From assembly GCF_009467795.1 (NCBI RefSeq), contig NZ_WIAX01000002.1:1-64000 (forward strand): a stretch of DNA of 64,000 nucleotides, read 5' to 3'. The first letter of the stretch is position 1. Each line of letters starts with the position of its first letter. Position numbers and translations under genes: made by a program. The stretch is from Nesterenkonia halophila. Its GTDB lineage: Bacteria > Actinomycetota > Actinomycetes > Actinomycetales > Micrococcaceae. Of the stretch, positions 9,813 through 18,769 are shown piece by piece. The notes beneath the pieces are model-generated. The model searched no databases, was not told where the DNA came from, and saw only the letters and a program-made list of their open reading frames with translations.

Positions 9813-10823
9813 GTGCTCATTGCACAGCGCCCCACGCTGACCGAAGAAGTTGTCGCAGATGACCGTTCGCGCTTCGTCATCGAGCCCCTGGAGCCGGGCT
9901 TCGGCTACACCTTGGGCAATTCGCTGCGTCGCACGCTGCTCTCCTCCATCCCGGGGGCGGCGGTGACCAGCGTCCGCATCGACGGCGTGCTGCACGAGTT
10001 CAGCACGGTCGCCGGTGTCAAGGAGGACGTCACCGAGCTGGTGCTGAACATCAAGCAGCTCTCGGTCTCCTCGGAGCACGACGAGCCGGTCGTGGCCTAC
10101 CTCCGCAAGGAGGGGCCCGGCCAGGTGACCGCCGCGGACATCACTCCGCCGGCCGGCGTCGAGGTCCACAACCCGGACCTGCACCTCGCCACGCTGAACG
10201 AGGAAGGCCGGATGGACGTCGAGTTCACCGTCGAGCGCGGCCGTGGCTATGTCTCCGCGGAGCAGAACAAGACGGCCGACGCCGAGATCGGCCGGATCTC
10301 GGTGGACTCCATCTACTCGCCGGTGCTGAAGGTCAGCTTCAAGGTCGAGGCGACGCGCGTCGAGCAGCGCACCGACTTCGACAAGCTGATCGTCGACGTC
10401 GAGACCAAGCCGTCGGTCGCCCCGCGGGACGCGCTGGCCTCGGCCGGCACCACGCTGGTGGAGCTGTTCTCGCTGGCCCGCGAGCTCAACATCGCCGCCG
10501 AGGGCATCGAGATCGGCCCCTCGCCGACCGACGCCGCCCTGGCGCAGGACATGGCCCTGCCGATCGAGGATCTGGAGCTCACCGTGCGCTCCTACAACTG
10601 CCTCAAGCGCGAGGGCATCCACACCGTCGGCGAGCTGGTGGCCCGGTCCGAGGCCGACCTGATGGACATCCGCAACTTCGGTGCGAAGTCCATCGACGAG
10701 GTCAAGGACAAGCTGACCGAGCTCGGTCTGTCGCTGAAGGACTCCCCGGCCGGGTTCGACCCGACGGCGGCCCGCTTCCAGGAGGCGGGCGACGAGGAGC
10801 CCTCCGTCGACGAGCAGCTGTAA
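9813..10823 (+). CDS. rpoA: DNA-directed RNA polymerase alpha subunit
   Basis: Scaffold for RNA polymerase assembly and target of activators. The 336-residue protein has the N-terminal dimerisation domain (about 1-230; [45 protein letters not shown]), a linker, and the C-terminal domain (about 245-315; [37 protein letters not shown]). GTG 9813, preceded by GAAAGGA, gives the standard [11 protein letters not shown] start. rplQ follows after 89 bases. Confidence 0.98.
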   Translation: MLIAQRPTLTEEVVADDRSRFVIEPLEPGFGYTLGNSLRRTLLSSIPGAAVTSVRIDGVLHEFSTVAGVKEDVTELVLNIKQLSVSSEHDEPVVAYLRKEGPGQVTAADITPPAGVEVHNPDLHLATLNEEGRMDVEFTVERGRGYVSAEQNKTADAEIGRISVDSIYSPVLKVSFKVEATRVEQRTDFDKLIVDVETKPSVAPRDALASAGTTLVELFSLARELNIAAEGIEIGPSPTDAALAQDMALPIEDLELTVRSYNCLKREGIHTVGELVARSEADLMDIRNFGAKSIDEVKDKLTELGLSLKDSPAGFDPTAARFQEAGDEEPSVDEQL

Positions 10824-10912
10824 GTTCGGCGACGACCACATCATTCTGCGCGCCGGCCGCGCCGAGCTGAGCTCTCGGGGCGTCCGGAGCCCCATCCAAG
10901 GAGAACGAGACC

Positions 10913-11470
10913 ATGCCTACCCCCACCAAGGGACCGCGCCTGGGCGGGAGCCCGACGCACGAGAAGCAGATGCTGGCGAACCTGTCCGCGAACCTGATCG
11001 AGCACCGCTCGATCACCACGACGCTGACGAAGGCCAAGCGGCTGCGCCCCTACGCCGAGCGGCTGATCACCATCGCCAAGAAGGGCGACCTGCACGCTCG
11101 TCGTCAGGTGGTCAGCAAGATCAGCGCGCGCAACTCCACCAACCAGGCGGTGGTGCACGAGCTGTTCACCGTGATCGCCCCGGCGATGGAGAACCGTCAC
11201 GGCGGCTACACCCGCATCACCAAGATCGGCAACCGCAAGGGCGACAACGCCCCGATGGCCGTCATCGAGCTCATCATGGAGCCGGTGTCCCCGAAGCAGG
11301 CCGTGGTCCAGGAGGCCGAGCAGGCCGCCGCCACCGCGCCCGCCGAGGAGAGCCCGGCCGAGGAGACCGAGCAGCCGGCCGAGGAGACCGAGGCCGTCGA
11401 GGCTGAGGCCGCCGAGCCGTCGGAGCAGGCTGAGGGCGAGGAGTCCGAGGAGACCTCCGAGGAGAAGTGA
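10913..11470 (+). CDS. rplQ: 50S ribosomal protein L17 with acidic C-terminal tail
   Basis: L17 lines the exit region of the large subunit. Residues 1-120 are the conserved domain ([60 protein letters not shown]). Residues 121-185 form a low-complexity tail dominated by Glu and Ala (repeats of AEET and EEAE type). Total length 185 compares with about 127 in E. coli. Such tails occur in several actinobacterial L17 proteins; their role is unknown to me. A very strong terminator follows. Confidence 0.95.
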   Translation: MPTPTKGPRLGGSPTHEKQMLANLSANLIEHRSITTTLTKAKRLRPYAERLITIAKKGDLHARRQVVSKISARNSTNQAVVHELFTVIAPAMENRHGGYTRITKIGNRKGDNAPMAVIELIMEPVSPKQAVVQEAEQAAATAPAEESPAEETEQPAEETEAVEAEAAEPSEQAEGEESEETSEEK

Positions 11471-11515
11471 TCCTCGCCTGATCCTCGACCGTCGCCGGTC
11501 CGCCGGCGACGTCGC

Positions 11516-11560
11516 CGCACTGAGGCCCCCGACCCGTGACGGGTCGGGGGCCTCAGTGCG
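11516..11560 (+). terminator. Terminator after rplQ
   Basis: A perfect 21-bp stem (11516-11536 with 11540-11560) around a 3-base TGA loop, starting 46 bases after the rplQ stop. One of the strongest hairpins in the window. It ends the alpha operon before truA. Confidence 0.85.
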
Positions 11561-11630
11561 TCCGGGGCCGGGACCTGGAAGGGGAGTCTCGGGACGGGAG
11601 CGGTGAGCCCGAGGCGGGGTGAGTGCTCGA

Positions 11631-11636
11631 TAGGCT
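11631..11636 (+). promoter_or_regulatory. -10 box of truA (leaderless type)
   Basis: TAGGCT ends 7 bases before the truA ATG. With a -10 this close, transcription would start at or within a few bases of the start codon, giving a leaderless mRNA. The same arrangement recurs at ten genes in the window. Confidence 0.55.
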
Positions 11637-11643
11637 GGAGATC

Positions 11644-12555
11644 ATGTCCTCCGCCGCAGATGTCAGTGCCCCGCAGGAGATCGTGACTCCGGTCCGCGTC
11701 CGCCTGGACCTCGCCTATGACGGCGCGGCGTACCACGGCTGGGCCGCCCAGCCGGGACTGCGCACTGTCGAGGGGGCGCTGCGCGAAGGGCTGGCCACGC
11801 TGATCCGGCGGGAGGTGCCGGTCGTCGTCGCCGGGCGCACTGACAGCGGCGTCCACGCCCGCGGCCAGGTGGTGCACTTCGACCTCAGCGCGGAGGAATG
11901 GGCCGGGCTCTCCCGCGGGCGGGACATCGCCCCGCAGGATGCGCTGCTGCGCCGCATCGCCGGTGTGCTGGCGCGTCAGGAGGGCGCCGTCGTCGTCCGT
12001 GCCGCCCGTCGCGTCCCGCCGGCCTTCGACGCGCGCTTCTCGGCGCTGAGCCGCAGCTACAGCTACCGGATCGTCGACGACGACGCACAGCGTGACCCGC
12101 TGAGCCGCGGGCACACGGTGTGGCATCGCCGGGGGCTGGACGTGACGCTGATGGACGCCGAAGCCGCCCTCGTCACCGGGCTGCACGACTTCGCCAGCTT
12201 CTGCCGGCCGCGGGAGACGGGCACCACCGTCCGCGAGCTGCAGGACTTCCGGATCCGCCGCGACGCCGACGGCGTGATCATCGCCGAGCTGACCGCCGAC
12301 GCTTTCTGCCACCACATGGTCCGCGCGCTGGTCGGCGCTTGCCTGGAGGTGGGCGAGGGGCGACGCGCGCCCGGATGGCTCGTCGAACGGCTGGGACGGC
12401 GCAGCTGGGACGCCGAGGTCCGCCTGGCCCCGCCGCACGGTCTGGTGCTGGAGGCGGTGAGCTACCCGCCCGACGACCAGCTGGCCGCCCGCGCCGCACT
12501 GACGCGGGCGCTGCGCGACGCGCCCTCGGCCGGCGGAACCCCGGGGCAGACGTGA
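11644..12555 (+). CDS. truA: tRNA pseudouridine(38-40) synthase TruA
   Basis: Makes pseudouridine at positions 38-40 of the tRNA anticodon arm. The 303-residue protein has LDLAYDGAAYHGWAAQPGLR, the catalytic aspartate in AGRTDSGVHARGQVVHF, and FCHHMVRALVGACLEVGEG near the C-terminus. I use ATG 11644; an in-frame GTG at 11623 exists, but TAGGCT at 11631-11636 looks like its -10 box and would exclude it. TruA following rplQ is common in actinobacteria. Confidence 0.93.
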   Translation: MSSAADVSAPQEIVTPVRVRLDLAYDGAAYHGWAAQPGLRTVEGALREGLATLIRREVPVVVAGRTDSGVHARGQVVHFDLSAEEWAGLSRGRDIAPQDALLRRIAGVLARQEGAVVVRAARRVPPAFDARFSALSRSYSYRIVDDDAQRDPLSRGHTVWHRRGLDVTLMDAEAALVTGLHDFASFCRPRETGTTVRELQDFRIRRDADGVIIAELTADAFCHHMVRALVGACLEVGEGRRAPGWLVERLGRRSWDAEVRLAPPHGLVLEAVSYPPDDQLAARAALTRALRDAPSAGGTPGQT

Positions 12556-12814
12556 GGTTCCTCACGGCCCTGAGGTCGACTGTCGGGCCGCCCGCTCGGC
12601 GCGTTCCGCCTCATGTCGGGGATCCGCCGGTGAGCCAGCCCACGAGACGCCGATCATGTCGTCGGATGCCGCGTGGCGGGACGCACGTCTGAGGCGCATA
12701 CTCGTGCGGGCGCTCTCACCATGAGCGACGACCGGCGGCCTCTGCACGGATTCACCTCCCGGCGGCGAGGCCCTCCCCACGTGACACCCGCAACCTGAAG
12801 GAACGACGACCAGA
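12556..12814 (+). other. Spacer upstream of the sugar transporter
   Basis: About 260 bases without a recognisable gene. A possible -10 box CATACT lies at 12697-12702, and AAGGA about 12 bases before the next ATG serves as ribosome site. No -35 of good quality and no operator symmetry were found. Confidence 0.3.
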
Positions 12815-14245
12815 ATGAGCATCAACTCCCGCTCACAGGACCTCGCGGCCACCTCAGTGGCCTGGGTCGTGCTGGTGGCCGCGTTCGGCGGCTTCCTCTT
12901 CGGCTTCGACACCGCCGTCATCAACGGTGCCGTCTCGGCCATCCAATCCGCCTTCGGCCTCTCCGACTGGCTGATCGGCTTCGCCGTCTCCTCCGCCCTG
13001 CTCGGCTGCATGGTCGGCGCCTGGGTCGGCGGCTCGCTCTCCGACCGGCTCGGTCGCGTCGGGGCGATGCTGATCGCCGCCTCGGCCTTCTTCGTCTCCG
13101 CGATCGGCTCCGGGCTCTCCGTCGGCCCGGTGGACCTCATCGCCTGGCGCCTGCTCGGCGGCGTCGGGGTGGGCATGGCCTCGGTCATCGCCCCGGCCTA
13201 CATCGCCGAGGTCGCCCCGACGAACCTTCGCGGCCGGCTCGGCTCGCTGTGGCAGCTGGCCATCGTCGTCGGCATCTTCGCCGCGGCGGTCTCCAACGCC
13301 TTCGTGGCCAATCTCGCCGGCGCCTCGGACTCCGCGCTGTGGCTGGGCATGGACGCCTGGCGGTGGATGTTCATCATCGAGGCCGCCCCTGCGCTGATCT
13401 ACGGCCTGCTGGCCACGTCCATCCCGGAGTCCCCGCGCTACCTGGTCTCGCGCGGCGACGACCGCCGCGCCGCCCAGGTGCTGCGCGAAGTCGTCGGCCT
13501 CTCCGAGGAGTCCGAGGTCCGCGAGAAGATCGCCGAGATCTCCCGGACGATCAACCTCGAGTCCCGGCAGAAGATCCGCGACCTCGTCGCCGGCGGCAGA
13601 ATCATGCCGATCCTCTGGGTGGGCCTCGGCCTGGCGGTCTTCCAGCAGTTCGTCGGCATCAACGTGATCTTCTACTACTCCAACACGCTGTGGCAGGCGG
13701 TCGGCCTCACCGAGGACCAGTCCTTCCTGATCCAGGTGATCACCACCTCGGTGAACATCCTCGCCACCGTGATCGGCATCCTGATCGTCGACAAGGTCGG
13801 GCGGCGGATGCCGCTGGCCGCGGGCTCGGCCGGCATGGCCGTGGGCCTGGGCATGATGGCGGTGGCCTTCAGCCAGGCGGTCACCGTCGGCGGCGAGCTC
13901 GAGCTGCCCGGCGCCTGGGGCATGATCGCGCTGATCTCGGCCAACGTCTTCGTGCTGTTCTTCGGCGCGACCTGGGGACCGTTCATGTGGGTGCTGCTGG
14001 GCGAGATGTTCCCCAACCGCATCCGCGCCATCGCCCTCGGCGTCTCGGCGGCGGCCAACTGGCTGGCGAACTTCGTCATCTCGACAGTCTTCCCGTCCAT
14101 GGCGGACCTCTCGCTGGTCTTCGCCTACGGCTTCTACGCCGTCTCGGCGCTGCTCTCGCTGGTCTTCGTGCTCAAGTGGGTCCCGGAGACCAAGGGCCGC
14201 GAGCTCGAGGACATGTCCGAGGGGGCCTACGAGCGGTCGCACTGA
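12815..14245 (+). CDS. Sugar porter family MFS transporter
   Basis: Proton-coupled sugar or polyol uptake in the inner membrane is likely. The 476-residue protein has twelve hydrophobic segments and sugar-porter signatures: GGFLFGFDTAVINGA in helix 1, RLGRVGAM after helix 2, PESPRYLV at the end of helix 6, QQFVGINVIFYYSNTLW in helix 7 and PETKGRELEDMS after helix 12. It resembles XylE/GalP/IolT types; the sugar cannot be read from sequence. It lies next to the mannitol locus, convergent with mtlR, and a hairpin separates them. Confidence 0.88.
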   Translation: MSINSRSQDLAATSVAWVVLVAAFGGFLFGFDTAVINGAVSAIQSAFGLSDWLIGFAVSSALLGCMVGAWVGGSLSDRLGRVGAMLIAASAFFVSAIGSGLSVGPVDLIAWRLLGGVGVGMASVIAPAYIAEVAPTNLRGRLGSLWQLAIVVGIFAAAVSNAFVANLAGASDSALWLGMDAWRWMFIIEAAPALIYGLLATSIPESPRYLVSRGDDRRAAQVLREVVGLSEESEVREKIAEISRTINLESRQKIRDLVAGGRIMPILWVGLGLAVFQQFVGINVIFYYSNTLWQAVGLTEDQSFLIQVITTSVNILATVIGILIVDKVGRRMPLAAGSAGMAVGLGMMAVAFSQAVTVGGELELPGAWGMIALISANVFVLFFGATWGPFMWVLLGEMFPNRIRAIALGVSAAANWLANFVISTVFPSMADLSLVFAYGFYAVSALLSLVFVLKWVPETKGRELEDMSEGAYERSH

Positions 14246-14264
14246 CCCGCGCCGTCCCCACCAC

Positions 14265-14336
14265 CGATGGCTCTGGAGTTCGTGCCCGGGCTCCCCGGTT
14301 CCGGCCGGGGGTCCGGCCCGAACTCCAGAGCCATCG
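14265..14336 (+). terminator. Terminator between the sugar transporter and mtlR
   Basis: CGATGGCTCTGGAGTTCG (14265-14282) pairs perfectly with its complement at 14319-14336, with further GC pairing inside. Placed between two convergent genes, it probably works in both directions. Confidence 0.75.
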
Positions 14337-14385
14337 TCCTGTGTGCGGCCTGCAGCGGCCGGGCCGCGCCGGGGTGGGACGGTGC

Positions 14386-16311
14386 TCAGCCGTCGATGAC
14401 GGCGGCGAGCTCGTCCAGGAAGCCGGCGAAGCCCTCGCCGCGGCGGATGATCCGGGTGACGCTGTCGCGTTCGCTGAAGACTTCGACGAGCTGCTCGAAG
14501 ACGGTCTGGAAGGCCTCGCGCTCCTCCTCGCTGAATGCTGTCAGCGCCACCACCTGGACCCGGGAGTCGCCCCAGGGCAGCGAGCCGTCGGCGATCCCGA
14601 TGGAGATCGCCGTCCGCGAGGCGGTCATCCGCAGCGCGTGCGGCACCGCCAGCGTCTCGGTGAAGGCGGTGGAGGAGAGCTGCTCGCGCTCGACGGTGTT
14701 CTCCACGTACTGCTGATCGATGACCCCGCGGGCGACGAGCGGCTCGGCGAGCGCGCGGATCGCCTCCTCCTCGTCGGCGGCGACCAGCGGGCGGATGAAG
14801 GCGTCCTCGCTCAGGTACCGCGACAGCTCCGCGCGCAGCCGGGCCAGCCGCAGGCTCCGCCGCCGTCGGGCGGCCGCCGCGGAGATCCGCCCCAGGTCCC
14901 CCTCGGAGAGGAACGGCGGCAGCCGCACGGTCCGCTCGTCGGGCTGCGGCGGCTCGATGGTGGTCAGCACCAGGTCGGTGTCCACCGCCTCCCAGTCCGG
15001 GTCGACGCCGGTGAGCACCTCGGTGACCTCGATGGAGGGACCCAGCGAGCGGGCGATGCGCGAATGCAGCAGCTCGTGCAGCTCGTAGTAGCCGGGGCAG
15101 ACGATCGTGGCGGTCAGCACCGTCTCGGCCTGCCGGCTGCGCTCCAGGCGCCCGCCGACGTGCATGGCGATATAGGCGATCTCGTCGTCGTGGATGGTCA
15201 CCTCCAGCTGCTCGCCGACGTCGCTGGCGATGGAGACTGCGACCTGGAAGATCATCGGGAAGTCGGACTTCAGCGAGCGGGTCAGCGGGTTCCGCGACGG
15301 CGCGTGCTCCCGGGCGCGCAGCACCAGGTTCTGTACATGCAGGGTCAGCCGGCGGATGAAGTCCTCATGGGCGATGTCGACCAGGTAGCCGTGGGCGGCC
15401 CGGGTCACCGCCGTGCGCACCGCCTCCTCGACCGTCGGATCCAGGCGCACCCGCTCCTCGGCCGCGCCGCCGGGGGCGACGACGCGGGTGAGCACCAGCG
15501 AGGTCAGATGCTGCAGATCGCCGGAGCCCATGGCGACGTCGAAGTGTCGGAGGCACAGAGTGTCGAGCACCTCGGCGAGGCGCCGCTGGTCCTCGTCGGC
15601 CTCGCCGCGGGTGGTCTCCAGCGCCCGGCCGCGCGAGACGCGGTCGGCGGCGATCGCGATGTGCAGCGCGACGTCGGCGGCGGCGAACTCGTTGACGTAG
15701 TAGCCCAGGGCGGCCAGTTCGGCGCCCAGCTGCTGGGTGAAGGGGCCGAAGGCCCGGTCGTCGACCGTCTCCAGTCCGGCGGCCCGGCGCAGCACGCCGA
15801 CGTCGAAGGTGCCCTCCTCCATCTCGTCGTGGGCCAGTCGGGAGACCAGCCGACGCCGGGAGATCTCGTCGCCGTCGAGCGTCACGATCGAGCCGCTGCG
15901 GCGCAGTCGCAGTGCCGTGTCCTCCAGCAGGCCGCGGATGCGGGCGAGGTCGGCCTCCACGGTGGCGTCGCTGACGTGATGCCGCTCGGCGGCGGCGAAG
16001 ACGTCGAGGCCCTGATCGGCGTCGAGCAGCTCGCGCACCAGGCGGTGCAGCCGGTCGCGCGGGCTGGCGCGCTGTTCGCCGCGCAGCGTGGCCAGCACGG
16101 CCCGGTCGGCTCGGTAGCCGGCCGGGCCGGACTCCACGGCCTCGCCCTGGCCGGCGTGTGCGGCGCGGGCGTTGATCCGGGCGATGTAGGAGCGCACGCT
16201 GCGCGGGGTGACCCCGAGCCGGTCGGCGAGTGCGGCGGCGGTGATCCAGCCGTCGCCGTGCAGCAGGATGCTGATCAGCTTCTCCCGGCGCTGGCCGGTC
16301 ATGCGCTCCAC
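14386..16311 (-). CDS. mtlR: BglG/MtlR-type PTS-regulated transcriptional activator
   Basis: Likely controls the divergent mannitol PTS operon in response to PTS phosphorylation. The 641-residue protein has an N-terminal helix-turn-helix (REKLISILLHGDGWITAAAL, about 10-60), a second HTH-like region, two PRD domains (about 180-400; conserved histidines in SIASDVGEQ and AYIAMHVGGR areas), a IIB-like domain (TIVCPGYYELHELLHSRI, about 400-490) and a C-terminal IIA domain (about 500-641; AVPHALRM with the phosphorylatable histidine). Start GTG 16311 is 7 nt after GGAGG; ATG 16302 is an alternative. The product is called MtlR from its neighbours. Confidence 0.88.
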   Translation of the reverse strand: MERMTGQRREKLISILLHGDGWITAAALADRLGVTPRSVRSYIARINARAAHAGQGEAVESGPAGYRADRAVLATLRGEQRASPRDRLHRLVRELLDADQGLDVFAAAERHHVSDATVEADLARIRGLLEDTALRLRRSGSIVTLDGDEISRRRLVSRLAHDEMEEGTFDVGVLRRAAGLETVDDRAFGPFTQQLGAELAALGYYVNEFAAADVALHIAIAADRVSRGRALETTRGEADEDQRRLAEVLDTLCLRHFDVAMGSGDLQHLTSLVLTRVVAPGGAAEERVRLDPTVEEAVRTAVTRAAHGYLVDIAHEDFIRRLTLHVQNLVLRAREHAPSRNPLTRSLKSDFPMIFQVAVSIASDVGEQLEVTIHDDEIAYIAMHVGGRLERSRQAETVLTATIVCPGYYELHELLHSRIARSLGPSIEVTEVLTGVDPDWEAVDTDLVLTTIEPPQPDERTVRLPPFLSEGDLGRISAAAARRRRSLRLARLRAELSRYLSEDAFIRPLVAADEEEAIRALAEPLVARGVIDQQYVENTVEREQLSSTAFTETLAVPHALRMTASRTAISIGIADGSLPWGDSRVQVVALTAFSEEEREAFQTVFEQLVEVFSERDSVTRIIRRGEGFAGFLDELAAVIDG

Positions 16312-16512
16312 TCCACGGCCTCCACCCTACCGCCCGTGCCGCGGGCCGGTCCGAGGGCGGGAGAGGTCCGGGTGACCGCGCGGCGAGCGGCGGATGGACG
16401 CGGGGAGACGGGCGCGTGGCCTGCAGATTTCCGCCCCCGGGGAAACAGCCATGGTTGTGACCCAGGTCGCCGGGGCAGAGAATCTGAGAGGAAGAGGAGG
16501 AGTGAGCGATCG
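16312..16512 (+). promoter_or_regulatory. Divergent control region between mtlR and the mtl operon
   Basis: A 201-base region between oppositely oriented genes. On the plus strand TTGTGA (16455-16460) and GAGAAT (16478-16483) are 17 bp apart, a plausible promoter. On the minus strand TAGGGT (16324-16329) is the likely -10 of mtlR. TTTCCGCCCCCGGGGAAA near 16428-16445 is a small inverted repeat that could be a regulator site. All inferred. Confidence 0.4.
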
Positions 16513-16902
16513 ATGGAGATCCTGGTGGTCTGCGGCGCCGGCGCGTCCAGCACGTTCGTCGCCCAGCGCATCCGCCGCGGCGCGGAGGCCGAGGGCCTGG
16601 ATCTCCGCGCGTCCGCCGGCACCGAGGCGATGCTGCCCGGGGCCGTCGACACCGTCGACGTCGTCCTCCTGGGGCCGCAGCTGGCGGACCGCGCCCCGGA
16701 GATCCGCCGCCGCGCCGCGCTCGTCGGCGCCGCCGCGGCGGTGCTGCCGGAGAACGTCTTCCGCGATCCCGACGGGACGGCCGCCCTCGAGCTGGCCCGC
16801 CGCGAGCTCGCCGCCGTCCGGGCGGGCGCCGGCCCCGCCGGCCCCGCCGACACTGCCGACACCGCTGACGCCGATCACTCTGCTCAGGAGGATTCCCCAT
16901 GA
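16513..16902 (+). CDS. Stand-alone PTS IIB-like protein
   Basis: The 129-residue protein starts MEILVVCGAGASSTFVAQRI, the phosphocysteine loop of lactose/cellobiose-type IIB domains (Cys7), and continues with a short Rossmann-like core ending VLLGPQLADRAPEI. A Pro/Ala/Asp-rich tail of about 30 residues follows. It would pass phosphate from a IIA to a IIC sugar channel. It heads the mtl operon, although MtlA already carries its own IIB, so its partner is unclear; a regulatory link to MtlR is possible. AGGAGG is 12 nt upstream of the ATG. Confidence 0.75.
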   Translation: MEILVVCGAGASSTFVAQRIRRGAEAEGLDLRASAGTEAMLPGAVDTVDVVLLGPQLADRAPEIRRRAALVGAAAAVLPENVFRDPDGTAALELARRELAAVRAGAGPAGPADTADTADADHSAQEDSP

Positions 16903-16967
16903 TCATCCGCACCCATGACCGCCCGACGGCCGCCTCGGCCGCGACGCCCTCGGAGGTGAGCCGCTGA
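16899..16967 (+). CDS. 22-residue mini-ORF coupled to both neighbours
   Basis: ATG 16899 overlaps the IIB stop (ATGA) and its own TGA overlaps the ptsI ATG (TGATG). A near-ideal ribosome site, AGGAGGA at 16886-16892, lies 6 nt before its ATG. The 22-residue peptide (MIIRTHDRPTAASAATPSEV and two more residues) matches no family I know. It sits where an HPr gene often precedes ptsI but has no HPr phosphohistidine motif. It could be a coupling peptide that sets ptsI translation, a real small protein, or a vestige. Confidence 0.5.
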   Translation: MIIRTHDRPTAASAATPSEVSR

Positions 16968-18631
16968 TGGCGCGCCTGGAGGGCATCGGCGTCGGCCAGG
17001 GCGTCGCGCACGGACCGGTGGCCCGCATGGCCCCGGTCCCCGAGGCTCCGGGGGAGGAGCAGTCCGCGCTCACCGCCGAGCAGGAGACGACCCGGGTCGA
17101 GGAAGCCGTGGCCGCCGTCGCCGAGGACCTGAAGGCCCGCGGCGAGGCCGCCGGCGGCTCCGCCCGCGACGTGCTGCAGGCCCAGGCCATGATGGCCAAG
17201 GACCCCACGCTGAAGAAGGCCGCGGCCGCGCGGCTGGAGAAGGGACTGACCGGCGAGTTCGCCGTCCACGACGCCTTCGCCGAGTTCCGCGCCACGCTGG
17301 AGGGCATGGGCGGCTACATGGCCGAGCGCGCCGCCGACCTCGCCGACGTCTCGCAACGGGTCATCGCCCGGCTGCGCGGGCTGCCGGCTCCGGGCGTGCC
17401 GACGCCGGGCCACCCGTTCGTGCTGGTCGCCGAGGACCTCGCCCCGGCCGACACTGCGCTGCTGGACCTGGATCAGGTGCTCGCCGTGGTGACCATCCAG
17501 GGCGGGCCGACCTCGCACACTGCGATCCTCGCCCGGGAGAAGGCGATCACCGCCGTCGTCGGCGCCGTCGAGGCCGACCAGCTGCACGACGGACAGACGG
17601 TGATCGTCGACGCCGCCGACTCGGCGGTGCTCACCGAGGTGAGCGAGGGGCAGCGCGCCGAGGTGCAGCGGCGCATCGACGAGCGCGCCGCCGCCGTGGC
17701 CGCACCGGTGACCCCCGGGGCGCTCGCCGACGGCAGCGAGATCCCGCTGCTGGCCAACCTCGGCTCGCCCGACGGCGCGGCCGAGGCCGTGGAGCTCGGC
17801 GCCGAGGGCGTGGGCCTGTTCCGCACCGAGTTCCTCTTCCTCTCCGCCGACGCGGCGCCCGACGTCGCGACCCAGCGGGAGGCCTATCGGCGGATGCTGG
17901 AGGCCTTCCCCGGGAAGAAGGTCGTCGTCCGCGCGCTCGACGCCGGGGCGGACAAGCCGCTGCCCTTCCTCACCGAGGAGGAGGAGAACCCGGCGCTGGG
18001 TCGTCGCGGGCTGCGGGCGCTGCTGGCGCACGAGCAGATCCTGCGCGACCAGCTGACCGCGCTGGCCGAGGCGGAGGCGGAGAGCGAGGCCGACGTCTGG
18101 GTGATGGCCCCGATGGTCTCCACCGTCGCCGAGGCCGAGCAGTTCGTCGCCCTCGCGCGCGAGCACGGGCTGCGCACCGCCGGGGTGATGGTCGAGGTGC
18201 CGTCCTCGGCGCTGGTGGCCGAGCCCATCCTGAGGCATGCGGACTTCGCCTCGATCGGCACCAACGACCTGACCCAGTACACGATGGCCGCCGACCGGCT
18301 GCTCGGCTCGGTCGCCGATCTGCAGGACCCGTGGCACCCCGCGGTGCTGCGGCTGGTCGGCGAGGTCGGCTCCGCCGGAGCGGCCACCGACTCGCCGGTG
18401 GGCGTCTGCGGCGAGGCCGCCGCCGACCCGCTGCTGGCCCTGGTGCTCGTCGGCCTCGGGGCGACCAGCCTGTCGATGGCCCCGGCCGCGCTGGCCGACG
18501 TCCGCCTCGAGCTGCGCCGGCACACTGCCGAGACCGCTCGGGCCGCCGCGCAGGCGGCGCTCGCGGCGGGAGACGCCGCGGGCGCGCGCGGCGCTGCGCA
18601 GCAGGTCCTGCGCGAGGCCGCGCAGGGCTGA
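16967..18631 (+). CDS. ptsI: Phosphoenolpyruvate-protein phosphotransferase (Enzyme I)
   Basis: Takes phosphate from PEP and passes it to HPr, the first step of all PTS transport. The 554-residue protein has the N-terminal HPr-binding/phosphohistidine domain (GGPTSHTAILARE, phosphorylated His184), the linker, and the C-terminal PEP-binding barrel (GVGLFRTEFLFL, SIGTNDLTQYTMAADR, and the catalytic cysteine in VGVCGEAAADP). ATG 16967 overlaps the mini-ORF stop and has GGAGGTGA upstream. It is transcribed with the IIB gene; no HPr gene is visible in the window. Confidence 0.95.
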   Translation: MARLEGIGVGQGVAHGPVARMAPVPEAPGEEQSALTAEQETTRVEEAVAAVAEDLKARGEAAGGSARDVLQAQAMMAKDPTLKKAAAARLEKGLTGEFAVHDAFAEFRATLEGMGGYMAERAADLADVSQRVIARLRGLPAPGVPTPGHPFVLVAEDLAPADTALLDLDQVLAVVTIQGGPTSHTAILAREKAITAVVGAVEADQLHDGQTVIVDAADSAVLTEVSEGQRAEVQRRIDERAAAVAAPVTPGALADGSEIPLLANLGSPDGAAEAVELGAEGVGLFRTEFLFLSADAAPDVATQREAYRRMLEAFPGKKVVVRALDAGADKPLPFLTEEEENPALGRRGLRALLAHEQILRDQLTALAEAEAESEADVWVMAPMVSTVAEAEQFVALAREHGLRTAGVMVEVPSSALVAEPILRHADFASIGTNDLTQYTMAADRLLGSVADLQDPWHPAVLRLVGEVGSAGAATDSPVGVCGEAAADPLLALVLVGLGATSLSMAPAALADVRLELRRHTAETARAAAQAALAAGDAAGARGAAQQVLREAAQG

Positions 18632-18661
18632 GCCCGCCGGGGACCTGCTCGGCTTCCTCCT

Positions 18662-18692
18662 CGGGGCGGGGAGACCGTTCCTCCCCGCCCCG
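18662..18692 (+). terminator. Hairpin between ptsI and mtlA
   Basis: CGGGGCGGGGAG (18662-18673) pairs perfectly with CTCCCCGCCCCG (18681-18692) around a 7-base loop. No T-tract. It may reduce read-through from ptsI into mtlA or stabilise the upstream message. Confidence 0.55.
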
Positions 18693-18769
18693 CCGGGGTC
18701 CTGTCCCGCACCGGTCAGGGCGTCCGCCCTCCGATCACTCCCGACACCCACTGATATGAAAGGTCGACG

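Noticed and set aside
13249-16902. A 1217-codon plus-strand frame ending in the IIB gene
   Set aside because: Most of it overlaps the sugar transporter in another frame and lies antisense to mtlR; only its last 129 codons, from ATG 16513, are a real gene.
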